Source of the DNA: Gammaproteobacteria bacterium | GTDB lineage: Bacteria; Pseudomonadota; Gammaproteobacteria; Steroidobacterales; Steroidobacteraceae | Direction: 5' to 3' | DNA: 6,294 nt | Assembly (NCBI GenBank): GCA_003165495.1 | Contig: PMMB01000016.1 | Location: 1 to 6,294 of the forward strand | In this document: positions 1 to 6,294 of the stretch, in pieces | Layout of the letters: each line of letters starts with the position of its first letter | How positions within the stretch are numbered: position 1 is the first letter of the stretch | Notes under the pieces: model-generated | Seen by the model: only the letters and a program-made list of their open reading frames with translations | Told to the model about the DNA's origin: nothing | The model's database searches: none | Made by a program: the position numbers and the translations under genes

Positions 1-537
1 CAGCAAATCGATGTCGCGCACGACGAGCGCGCTCTTGGTGACGATGGTGACCGGGTGCCGGCAGCGCGCCAGGACGGCGAGAATGCCGCGGGTAATCTCG
101 AGTCGCTTTTCCAGCGGTTGATACCCATCGGTGTTGATACCCAGAGCAATGGGTTTGCAAACATATTTTGGCTTCGCGAGCTCGGCTTCGAGAATTTTGA
201 CCGCGTCGGCCTTGTAGAACAGCTTCGTTTCAAAATCCAGGCCCGGAGAGAGGCCCAAGTAGGCGTGGGTCGGACGAGCGAAACAGTACACGCAGCCGTG
301 ACTGCATCCGCGATAGGGGTTGATTGATTGATCAAACCCAACATCGGGCGAATTATTGGTGGTGATCACGCTGCGCGCACGATCGGGGAGGACTGTTTCG
401 CTGAGGTGTTCGACAATCTCGTCCTCATACCACCCGTCGTGCGTTTGTTCGCGCGTCATTGCGTCGAACCGCACGGCAGGATTCGAGGCCGCACCTCGAC
501 CCTTGAATTGCTGGTGACCGATAAAACTTCGCGCCAT
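1..537 (-). CDS. PA0069-family radical SAM protein, N-terminal part (runs off left edge)
   Basis: Reading the minus strand from the ATG at 537 gives 179 residues open to the window edge. Residues 12-24 (KGRGAASNPAVRF) are the usual opening of PA0069-type proteins. Residues 73-85 (NPYRGCSHGCVYC) carry the radical SAM CxxxCxxC motif with Cys78, Cys82 and Cys85, which ligate a 4Fe-4S cluster that cleaves S-adenosylmethionine. FARPTHAYLG follows, then LGINTDGYQPLEKRLEITR further on, both typical of this group and of the related spore-photoproduct-lyase-like Rv2578c family. The start is bounded by an in-frame stop at 549-547; no strong Shine-Dalgarno is visible. The substrate of the family is not established to my knowledge, so no reaction is assigned. 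The gene is divergent from the transporter at 613. The C-terminal part is outside the window. The family call is firm; the precise function is unknown. Confidence 0.93.
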   Translation of the reverse strand, partial: MARSFIGHQQFKGRGAASNPAVRFDAMTREQTHDGWYEDEIVEHLSETVLPDRARSVITTNNSPDVGFDQSINPYRGCSHGCVYCFARPTHAYLGLSPGLDFETKLFYKADAVKILEAELAKPKYVCKPIALGINTDGYQPLEKRLEITRGILAVLARCRHPVTIVTKSALVVRDIDLL

Positions 538-602
538 GGCGAAACTTTACGCGTCAACCGGGCAATCGTAAATCCAGTACTGCTGGGTGCTCCACACTGT
601 AT

Positions 603-608
603 AAGGGA
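603..608 (+). promoter_or_regulatory. Ribosome binding site that sets the MFS transporter start at 613
   Basis: AAGGGA lies 4 bases before the ATG at 613. The frame is open upstream to an ATG at 328, but that extension is antisense to the conserved N-terminus of the radical SAM gene and is not transporter-like. The site at 603-608 and the first membrane segment shortly after 613 together support the shorter start. The 75-base gap 538-612 must hold the upstream signals of both divergent genes; I could not pick convincing -35/-10 pairs in it. Confidence 0.6.
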
Positions 609-612
609 AACG

Positions 613-1953
613 ATGGACGCTCGAGCAGACAGTGGTACCGTGGACTACGACGACGCGCCGCTTCGTCCATTTCATATGCGAGTTGCCGTCGCCAGTTGCG
701 GCGGTGTGTTCAGCGACGGGTACGGTCTCGGCATCATCGGAATTTCTGTGAGCCACGCGCCGCCGCAGCTCGGCCTAAGCCCGGTCTGGATGGGCTTGCT
801 GGGCGGCGCATCCCTATTCGGCTTGTTCGCCGGAGCACTGCTCACAGGACCCGCAGCGGATCGCTTTGGGAGGCGACCGATCTTTGCCTACAACATGGCC
901 ATCCTCGGGGCGTTGTCGCTGCTGCAGGGTCTAACCGAATCGGCGGCGCAGCTCCTGACACTGCGCCTGGCGATTGGCTTCCTGCTCGGCACGGACTACG
1001 TCGTGAGCAAGACCCTCTTGACCGAGTTTACTCCGCGACGAACCCGCGGGCGGATTCTTGGACTGCTTTCCGTGGCTTGGGCAGGCGGCTACGCATGTGC
1101 CTACTTCGTGGGTTTCGCGCTGGGCGAGAGCGGTCCGGAGGCCTGGCGCTGGATGCTTCTCACCAGTGGACTGCCCTGCCTATTGGTCTTTCCGCTCAGA
1201 GTCAACATGCCTGAGTCGCCCCGATGGCTGACCAATCACGGCTACGCCGCCATAGCCGCCGGCATCGTGCGCGACAAGCTGGGCAGCAATGTGGCGCCGC
1301 CCTCGCGTACGCGCGCGCCGCCGGCGATTCATGGCCGCTGGCAACAGCTGCTATCGCCGGCATGGCGTCTGCGAACGCTCGTGGGCTGCGCATTTTTTAC
1401 CTGCCAAGTCATTCCCTACTTTGCGGTGGGCACCTTCGTATCTCAGGTCATGTCCGCGATGAACCTCAAGAGCGGCTACGTCGGCGGCCTCATTTACAAC
1501 TTGTCGCTGCTGGGCGGCGCGGTCGCCGGGCTGATCGTCGTCGACCGGCTGCCACGGCGGAGCTTCCTTGTAGGGAGCTTCAGCGTTGCCGCTGCCGCCA
1601 TGCTCATCTTGTCCGTGTGGAGCAATATACCTGTGGTTGCGATGACCATTTTGTTCGCCGTATTCGCGGGTGTTTTATCGGCGGCATCCAACCTTGTCTA
1701 CGTATACCTCCCCGAACTCTTCCCGACCGATCTGCGGGCTTCCGGCATTGGGCTGGCGATTGCCGCCAGCCGAACCGGCTCGGCGATCAGCACATTTCTC
1801 CTCCCCATCATCGTCGCCGCGTATGGCGCGCGCACGGCCCTGGGTGCATGTGTGGCCGTGCTGGCGATCGGCGCTGGGATTTGCGGACTATGGGCGCCGG
1901 AGACGCGCAATGTTCCACTGGGGATGCTTGACGCGTCGCGGCACCGGATGTAG
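613..1953 (+). CDS. MFS transporter, sugar/metabolite:H+ symporter-like
   Basis: The 446-residue product matches the usual length of major facilitator proteins (about 400-480) and is rich in hydrophobic segments consistent with 12 inner-membrane helices. Visible signatures are FSDGYGLGIIGIS in the first helix (33-45), the loop 2-3 motif GPAADRFGRRP (79-89), the mid-protein MPESPRWL (199-206) of the sugar-transporter branch, PELFPTDLR (367-375) and the C-terminal PETR (429-432). Together they place it in the Sugar_tr/metabolite symporter group, which moves sugars, aromatic acids or other organic acids with protons. The substrate cannot be read from the sequence. Related transporters often have DGYD in helix 1; here the second Asp is Gly38. 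The start at 613 is chosen over 328 because the first 95 codons of the longer frame are antisense to the radical SAM gene. An acyltransferase remnant follows within a few bases of the stop. Confidence 0.9.
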   Translation: MDARADSGTVDYDDAPLRPFHMRVAVASCGGVFSDGYGLGIIGISVSHAPPQLGLSPVWMGLLGGASLFGLFAGALLTGPAADRFGRRPIFAYNMAILGALSLLQGLTESAAQLLTLRLAIGFLLGTDYVVSKTLLTEFTPRRTRGRILGLLSVAWAGGYACAYFVGFALGESGPEAWRWMLLTSGLPCLLVFPLRVNMPESPRWLTNHGYAAIAAGIVRDKLGSNVAPPSRTRAPPAIHGRWQQLLSPAWRLRTLVGCAFFTCQVIPYFAVGTFVSQVMSAMNLKSGYVGGLIYNLSLLGGAVAGLIVVDRLPRRSFLVGSFSVAAAAMLILSVWSNIPVVAMTILFAVFAGVLSAASNLVYVYLPELFPTDLRASGIGLAIAASRTGSAISTFLLPIIVAAYGARTALGACVAVLAIGAGICGLWAPETRNVPLGMLDASRHRM

Positions 1954-1955
1954 GA

Positions 1956-2489
1956 CACGCGACGACAATCGCATGCGCGATCGGCTATCACTCGCCCGTC
2001 GAGAGAACCTATCTTGCGACCGATACACGCGTTGATTCGATACTATTTGGCTGTGCACTAGCAGTATGGAGGAACCCAGTCATGGACCGGTTACGCTTGG
2101 ATGCCAAGGTATGGCAGGTCACAATTCTGCCCGCGGCATGCCTGCTGCTCTTTTTCTGTTTGATATACCGCTCCGAGGCTTTTAGAGAGACGCTGCGCTA
2201 TTCGCTGCAAGGCATAGCGCTCAACTTCATATTCGTCGCTGCCATTCAGTTTAAGGACTGGAAAGTATTTAGGTTGTTAAACACGCCACAGATCGCATTC
2301 TTAGGACTGCTGTCATATTCGGTATATCTTGTGCACTTTCCGATCTTAAATGTGGCTAAAAACGCCTTGTCGGGCTATCCAATTACTGCGGCGGTGCTAG
2401 CTCTTGCTGCCTCCATCGGGATCGCATGGCTCATGTACATCGTCATCGAGAAGCCATGCGCTCGTTTGAGGCGACGCTTGATCGACTAA
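1956..2489 (+). pseudogene. Acyltransferase-3 family membrane protein, C-terminal remnant
   Basis: The C-terminal half resembles acyltransferase-3 (OafA/YrhL-like) proteins, integral membrane enzymes that O-acylate sugars, lipopolysaccharide or other envelope glycans. The segment FLGLLSYSVYLVHFPI and the ending IEKPCARLRRRL are characteristic, and about four hydrophobic helices are visible. An ATG at 2082, with GGAGGAA at 2068-2074, would give 135 residues. However, the same frame is open from 1932, and its translation just upstream reads ERTYLATDTRVDSILFGCA, which matches the conserved TDTR-D-LLFG region of the family. The homology therefore crosses the ATG and stops near the transporter stop codon at 1953. 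Full-length members have about 350-400 residues, so roughly the first half, including the N-terminal helix with the usual catalytic His, is absent. A short product from 2082 could still be translated but should lack catalysis. Base composition is more AT-rich (about 47% GC over 2161-2400 by hand count) than the transporter. Confidence 0.75.
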
Positions 2490-2585
2490 CCCGCAGGCGC
2501 AAGAACCCTCATCGTAGAATTTCTCGATTAATGCGGTATCGACCTCCCATACTTGCCACGCTTGGTCCTACGAAGCTCAATCGAC

Positions 2586-3251
2586 TTAGCCATTTCCTCG
2601 CTTATCCGCGATCAAGCCTAACTGCTGCGCGATGAGAATCAGCTGCAACGCGCTATTGGCGCCCAATTTCTGCTTGATCGATGATTGATGATTCGCCGCG
2701 GTCTTGGGGCTCAGTCCCAGGCGCTCGCCGATTTCCTCCACGCCGTACCCCTGGGTCAGCATTCGAAGCACTTCGAGTTCTCGGGTCGACAACGTGTCGG
2801 CGAGCCGGTTTCCCTGCGGCGACTGCCTGGTCATCGCCTGCTCCACGTCCGGGCTCAAATACCGCTGACCTCCCGCCACGCAGCGCACCGCTTCCACGAG
2901 TAGATCCGGCGCACTGGCCTTGCTCAAATAGCCGCGAGCTCCGGCGTTGATCGCCCGCGTGGCGTAGATCCCGTCCTGATACATGCTGAACATCAGTACG
3001 CATGCATGGGGTCTACGCGCGATGATTCGCCTGAGAATTTCGATCCCGCTGACTCCGGGCAACGCAATATCGAGCACAACGACATCCGGCTTGAGTTCGT
3101 CGTCGCAGCGCATAGCATCCGCAGCCGTCGCTGCCTCGCCGACGACAACCAGGGAGTCATCGCGCTCCAATAAGCGGCGGTAACCCTCGCGTACGACCGC
3201 GTGATCGTCGACCAACAGCACGCTGATCCGTTTGCGTTGCGCGGCATTCAC
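2586..3251 (-). CDS. NarL/FixJ-family response regulator (REC plus LuxR-type HTH)
   Basis: The 221-residue product has the standard two-domain build. The receiver domain spans about residues 9-125, with the acidic pair Asp15-Asp16, phosphoacceptor Asp61 in VVVLDIALPG, Ser89 and Lys111, so all expected catalytic residues are present. The LuxR-type DNA-binding domain spans about 153-217 (LSTRELEVLRML, then LGLSPKTAANHQSSIKQKLG). It resembles UvrY/GacA-like regulators. Phosphorylation by the adjacent kinase should promote DNA binding in the cytoplasm; targets are not visible from sequence. The start is GTG at 3251, which overlaps the kinase stop as GTGA (3251-3248). No good Shine-Dalgarno precedes it, which fits translational coupling to the kinase. 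An ATG at 3247 is out of frame. The gene ends convergently with the acyltransferase remnant; the 96 bases between (2490-2585) show no clear terminator hairpin. Confidence 0.95.
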   Translation of the reverse strand: MNAAQRKRISVLLVDDHAVVREGYRRLLERDDSLVVVGEAATAADAMRCDDELKPDVVVLDIALPGVSGIEILRRIIARRPHACVLMFSMYQDGIYATRAINAGARGYLSKASAPDLLVEAVRCVAGGQRYLSPDVEQAMTRQSPQGNRLADTLSTRELEVLRMLTQGYGVEEIGERLGLSPKTAANHQSSIKQKLGANSALQLILIAQQLGLIADKRGNG

Positions 3252-4213
3252 GACGGCTTGCCGGTCACCGGAAGCGAGGACATGACCTTAAAACCGCCGC
3301 CGCGCTCGCTCGCCAGCGTGATCGATCCGCCCAGGGCGGATACGCGCTCGCGCATTCCGATCAGGCCCAGCCCGGTTCGCGGCGCCTTCATGTCGGCCCC
3401 GCAGCCGTTGTCGGCGATGAGAATCTCAATGCTTTGCCCAAAGTCAGCGGTTCGCGCCGATGCAATCCGTATCTCAACCTTCGTGGCCTGGGAATGGCGC
3501 GCGATGTTGGTGAGTGCTTCTTGCACGAGTCGATACAGCACCAGTCCGCGAGTTTCGTCCAAGGTCGGAAAATCGCCGGTAATCGACAGCTCGATCGTCG
3601 CGGAGGGAAGTCGCGAGCGCCACTCATTGACGCAGTGCTCGAGCGCCGCGGTAACACCCAAGTCGTCGAAACCCACGGGCCGCAGTTGGCGAATGAGGCC
3701 CGTCACCACATCGTACACACGGTCGATATTGGCAATCATCGCGCGCGCCACGTCGTGCAACCCAGGGTGGCTGGTCATTGCTTCGCGGATCGACACGGCG
3801 TCAAGCTTTATGGCATTGAGATATTGACCCAACTCATCGTGCAGGTCGCGGGCGAGCGCCTTGCGTTCATATTCCTGAATGTCGACGTATTGCTGGGCCA
3901 AACGCTGATTATCGACGAGCGCCTCCGCCAGCCGCGCCTCCACCGCTCTGCGCAAGCGAAGTTGCCGATTCGCCTCAAAATAACGCCGCGAAGAGAACCA
4001 GATCAGGCTGATCGCGATCACCAATAGTACCGCAGGGAGTTCGTCGAGCTGCAAGCGCTCGAACGGGCGCGTCCAATTGAGCAGCGCTTCGCTGAGGTTG
4101 AACTTCGCGCACACGAACCAGGCGATAATCGCTACAATAACCATCAACACGATATCGCGACGCGCCGAAATTTTCCGGCTCGCGTCCTCCCCGACCGTGA
4201 TGTTCATGGTCAT
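3248..4213 (-). CDS. NarL-partner type sensor histidine kinase (HisKA_3)
   Basis: The 321-residue inner-membrane kinase has two predicted transmembrane helices (about 20-36 and 59-75) enclosing a loop of only about 22 residues. A charged, probably coiled-coil linker follows (about 80-115). The dimerisation/phosphoacceptor segment ERKALARDLHDELGQ has the phosphorylated His125. The ATPase domain shows the N box QEALTNIARHS (231-241, Asn236), G1 DNGCG (268-272) and G2 GLGLIGMRER (281-290). All catalytic elements appear intact. There is no PAS, HAMP or large periplasmic domain, so the signal may be sensed within the membrane or through a partner. ATG 4213 is used here; ATG 4207 (residue 3) is an equally possible start because GAGGG lies 6 bases before it. 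It is the first gene of an operon with the regulator, and is divergent from the TonB-dependent receptor. Confidence 0.95.
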   Translation of the reverse strand: MTMNITVGEDASRKISARRDIVLMVIVAIIAWFVCAKFNLSEALLNWTRPFERLQLDELPAVLLVIAISLIWFSSRRYFEANRQLRLRRAVEARLAEALVDNQRLAQQYVDIQEYERKALARDLHDELGQYLNAIKLDAVSIREAMTSHPGLHDVARAMIANIDRVYDVVTGLIRQLRPVGFDDLGVTAALEHCVNEWRSRLPSATIELSITGDFPTLDETRGLVLYRLVQEALTNIARHSQATKVEIRIASARTADFGQSIEILIADNGCGADMKAPRTGLGLIGMRERVSALGGSITLASERGGGFKVMSSLPVTGKPS

Positions 4214-4235
4214 CCCTCGCCCTGCTTTATCGACC

Positions 4236-4247
4236 CCGGTGAACCGG
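4236..4247. repeat. Short inverted repeat CCGGT-GA-ACCGG, possible operator
   Basis: A perfect 5-base dyad with a 2-base spacer lies 23 bases upstream of the kinase start at 4213. Its position would suit a regulator binding near the kinase promoter or leader. A dyad this short can occur by chance in GC-rich DNA. Confidence 0.3.
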
Positions 4248-4293
4248 ATTGCCTCAAGGATAGTGCGGGAAGGAGGCGGAAGCGAAAAAATCG

Positions 4294-4304
4294 GGAAAAT
4301 TTCC
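4294..4304. repeat. Short inverted repeat GGAAA-A-TTTCC, possible operator
   Basis: An 11-base dyad (5-base arms, 1-base centre) sits in the AT-rich patch, 57 bases before the receptor start and just upstream of the possible -10 at 4309. It is a candidate protein-binding site for control of the receptor. No known consensus is claimed. Confidence 0.3.
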
Positions 4305-4350
4305 TATTTTTAATCCGCCCGGCCTATGAAATCCTGATCCTGTCATTGCC

Positions 4351-4355
4351 AGGGA
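4351..4355 (+). promoter_or_regulatory. Ribosome binding site of the TonB-dependent receptor
   Basis: AGGGA lies 6 bases before the ATG at 4362. It supports that start, which also places a signal peptide directly at the N-terminus. Confidence 0.65.
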
Positions 4356-4361
4356 ATATTG

Positions 4362-6294
4362 ATGGCGCACTCGATACCGATTCTGACGCTGTGTTCATTG
4401 GTTTGCCTCGCCGGCGGGGCACTTCCGATCGTCGCATCGGCGGGCGACCAACTCGCCGAGGCGCCTCCTAGCAATCCAGCCACCGCGCAAGAGCTTCAGC
4501 AGATCACCGTCATCGGCAACACACCGCTGCCGGGTCTCGGCCTGCCTTTGAATCAAATACCCGCGAATGTGCAGACTGCCGACAGCAGCGACATGCAGCG
4601 TCAGCAAACATTGGATCTGGCGGATTATCTGAACAATAACTTCAGCGGCGTCAATGTCAGCGAGAGCGCCGACAACCCGTTTCAACTGGACGTCAATTAC
4701 CACGGGTTCACTGCCTCGCCGCTGCTGGGCACCCCCGAAGGCTTGTCGGTCTATGTGGATGGTGTACGCGTCAATGAATCCTTCGGCGACACCGTCAACT
4801 GGGATTTGATCCCGGAATCGGCGATCTCGACCGTGACACTCATATCCGGCTCCAACCCGGTATTCGGGCTCAATACCTTGGGCGGGGCCCTCTCGGTACA
4901 TACCAAGAGCGGACATGACAACCCGGGGACCGAGTTCCAGGGCTACGGCGGCTCCTTCGGGCGGCGCTCTTTTGAGGGAGAGACCGGTGGGGAGGCGGGT
5001 AACTTTGATTATTTCCTGACCGGCAATTATTTCGACGAGACCGGTTGGCGCGATATGTCGTCAAGTAGGGTCTATCAGGGGTTCGGCAAGGCCGGTTGGC
5101 AAAACGACAAGACCGACATCGACCTCAGCTATACCTATGCGGATACCCGCCTGTTCGGTAACGGCGCCGTGCCGCTCAGCTTGTTGGCCTTCCGGCGCGA
5201 GGCGAGCTACACGCCGGACTTCACCCAGAATCTTCTCAATTTCGTGAACCTCACCGGCACACAGTTCCTGACCGGCTCCCTGCTGCTGTCCGCCAATGTC
5301 TACTATCGCCGCCTGATCACCGGCAGCAGCAACGGTAACGTCAATGGCAACTACCTCTCGGGTAATTACGCGGGGCCGCCGATCGACTGCGCCACGCCGC
5401 CAACGAGCGGCGCCGACCTTGCCTTTTGTGCAAACGGCCAAGACGCCACGTCCCGCTTGATTCAGCGCACTGCCGGCTTCGGTGCGCAGCTGACCGATTC
5501 CCAAGACGTGTTCGGGTGGACGAACCAGGCCATTCTGGGCGCCGACTACGATGACTCTCGGGACACTTTTGCGCAGAAATTCCAGTACGGGACGTTGGCG
5601 CCGGATCGAACGCTTATTTACGATAACAACCCGCTCAACAACGAAACGGTCATTTCGCTCAGCGGCAGCAACAAAATCTCCGGGGTGTATCTGACCGACA
5701 CGCTCTCGCCGAGCAAACTACTGCATTTCACGGCCTCGGTCCGCTACAACAACAATACGGAGACCCTCAGCGGATATAGCGTGGATACGGACATAGGCGA
5801 TGTCGGCTCGGGCTTCAATGATGCCAGTCAGCTCGCGGGTGATCACACCTTCAGCCGAGTCAATCCGGCTTTTGGATTCACGGTGACGCCGACCGATGCC
5901 ATGACCTTCTACGCCGATTACAATGAGGCGAGCCGGGCGCCGACGGTGATTGAATTAGGCTGCTCCAATCCCGCGGCGCCTTGCGGCCTTCCCAATGACT
6001 TCGCAAGCGACCCGGCTCTGAAGCAGGTGGTCGCTCGCACGGTAGAAGTGGGCTTACGCGGTAATCTGCCCGATCAGCGGTTGGTCTGGAGCGCGGATGT
6101 ATTCCACACTGTCAATAGCAATGACATCCAGTTCGTCGCCACGAGCACCAATCAAGGTTATTTCGATAACGTCGGCAATACACGCCGCCAAGGCTTAGAC
6201 CTGTCATTGAGCGGCAAGGAAGGCGGCTTGAACTGGCACCTGGCGTACAGCTTCGTGGATGCCACTTTCCAGTCGAGCTTTGAAGTCAACGCCG
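4362..6294 (+). CDS. TonB-dependent outer-membrane receptor (C-terminus beyond right edge)
   Basis: The frame is open from ATG 4362 to the window end, giving 644 residues plus one base. Residues 1-27 form a signal peptide ending IVASA, with cleavage likely after Ala27. A TonB-box-like segment (LQQITVIGN, about 45-53) follows after a short linker, then a plug domain (about 60-185) with the typical YVDGVRVNESFGDTVNWDLIP (131-151) and SGSNPVFGLNTLGGALSVHTK (162-182). The rest has the alternating Gly/aromatic pattern of beta-barrel strands, including the EASRAPTVIELGC segment and EVGLRGNL. Such receptors import scarce ligands (siderophores, cobalamin, sugars and others) using TonB-ExbBD energy; the ligand here cannot be assigned. 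There is no space for an STN signalling domain. Two Cys pairs in probable surface loops (343/356 and 534/541) may form disulfides. The final barrel strands are missing only because the window ends. It is divergent from the two-component operon, which may regulate it. Confidence 0.94.
   Translation, partial: MAHSIPILTLCSLVCLAGGALPIVASAGDQLAEAPPSNPATAQELQQITVIGNTPLPGLGLPLNQIPANVQTADSSDMQRQQTLDLADYLNNNFSGVNVSESADNPFQLDVNYHGFTASPLLGTPEGLSVYVDGVRVNESFGDTVNWDLIPESAISTVTLISGSNPVFGLNTLGGALSVHTKSGHDNPGTEFQGYGGSFGRRSFEGETGGEAGNFDYFLTGNYFDETGWRDMSSSRVYQGFGKAGWQNDKTDIDLSYTYADTRLFGNGAVPLSLLAFRREASYTPDFTQNLLNFVNLTGTQFLTGSLLLSANVYYRRLITGSSNGNVNGNYLSGNYAGPPIDCATPPTSGADLAFCANGQDATSRLIQRTAGFGAQLTDSQDVFGWTNQAILGADYDDSRDTFAQKFQYGTLAPDRTLIYDNNPLNNETVISLSGSNKISGVYLTDTLSPSKLLHFTASVRYNNNTETLSGYSVDTDIGDVGSGFNDASQLAGDHTFSRVNPAFGFTVTPTDAMTFYADYNEASRAPTVIELGCSNPAAPCGLPNDFASDPALKQVVARTVEVGLRGNLPDQRLVWSADVFHTVNSNDIQFVATSTNQGYFDNVGNTRRQGLDLSLSGKEGGLNWHLAYSFVDATFQSSFEVNA

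Larger units (their letters stand above)
4214..4361. promoter_or_regulatory. Divergent regulatory region between kinase operon and TonB-dependent receptor
   Basis: The 148 bases between the two divergent starts must hold the leader and promoters of both units unless transcription comes from inside a gene. There is an AT-rich patch at about 4285-4314 within otherwise GC-rich DNA, where a promoter would most easily sit, with TTTAAT at 4309-4314 as a possible -10 element toward the receptor; no good matching -35 was found. Two short dyads (4236-4247 and 4294-4304) are listed separately. Assignment as a regulatory region rests on gene arrangement rather than on a recognised consensus. Confidence 0.5.

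Noticed and set aside
598..605. TATAAG (600-605) as a -10 element for the transporter
   Set aside because: It is only 7 bases from the start codon, overlaps the ribosome binding site and has no matching -35.
696..1931. Plus-strand frames at 696-1214 and 1224-1931 inside the transporter
   Set aside because: They are Arg/Ala-rich frame shadows of the GC-rich transporter gene; the transporter frame carries all recognised motifs.
2490..2585. Possible bidirectional terminator between the convergent remnant and response regulator gene
   Set aside because: Only weak pairing such as AGAA-T-TTCT near 2516-2524 was found, with no GC-rich stem or T-run.
2426..2635. Plus-strand frame of 69 residues crossing from the acyltransferase remnant toward the response regulator
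   Set aside because: It overlaps the ends of two better supported genes and has no recognisable motif or convincing start context.
3201..4027. Plus-strand frames at 3201-3827 and 3434-4027
   Set aside because: They are antisense to the histidine kinase catalytic region, which is intact on the minus strand.
4395..5504. Minus-strand open frames of 173 residues (4395-4916) and 147 residues (5061-5504)
   Set aside because: They lie wholly antisense to the TonB-dependent receptor, whose plug and barrel motifs are clear, and their translations resemble no protein family I recognise.

Overview
The window looks like a chromosomal stretch from a GC-rich Gram-negative bacterium, most likely a proteobacterium and plausibly a gammaproteobacterium. 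The pointers are a TonB-dependent outer-membrane receptor (which requires an outer membrane), a PA0069-type radical SAM protein, a NarL/UvrY-style two-component pair and high-GC codon use. The species cannot be named from the sequence alone.

Layout from left to right. Positions 1-537 (minus) hold the N-terminal 179 residues of a radical SAM protein that runs off the left edge. A 75-base divergent gap follows. Positions 613-1953 (plus) hold a 446-residue MFS transporter. Directly after its stop lies the C-terminal part of an acyltransferase-3 membrane protein (about 1956-2489, plus). Its N-terminal half is missing and its base composition is more AT-rich, so I call it a decayed or truncated gene. 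It converges on a histidine kinase/response regulator operon on the minus strand (kinase 4213-3248, regulator 3251-2586, joined by a 4-base GTGA overlap). A 148-base divergent region then separates the kinase from a TonB-dependent receptor (4362 to the right edge, plus, incomplete at its C-terminus).

The most plausible working unit is the right half: a two-component system transcribed divergently from an outer-membrane receptor, sharing one upstream region. The receptor has no room for an N-terminal signalling (STN) domain, so it is not the sigma/anti-sigma transducer type. Control by the neighbouring kinase/regulator pair is a reasonable but unproven guess. The left half shows no clear functional link to it. 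I see no RNA gene, CRISPR array, insertion sequence or convincing terminator. I also find no evidence for a wholly new system; the points most worth a second look are the truncated acyltransferase, whose homology extends upstream of its apparent start codon, and the kinase-receptor divergent region.
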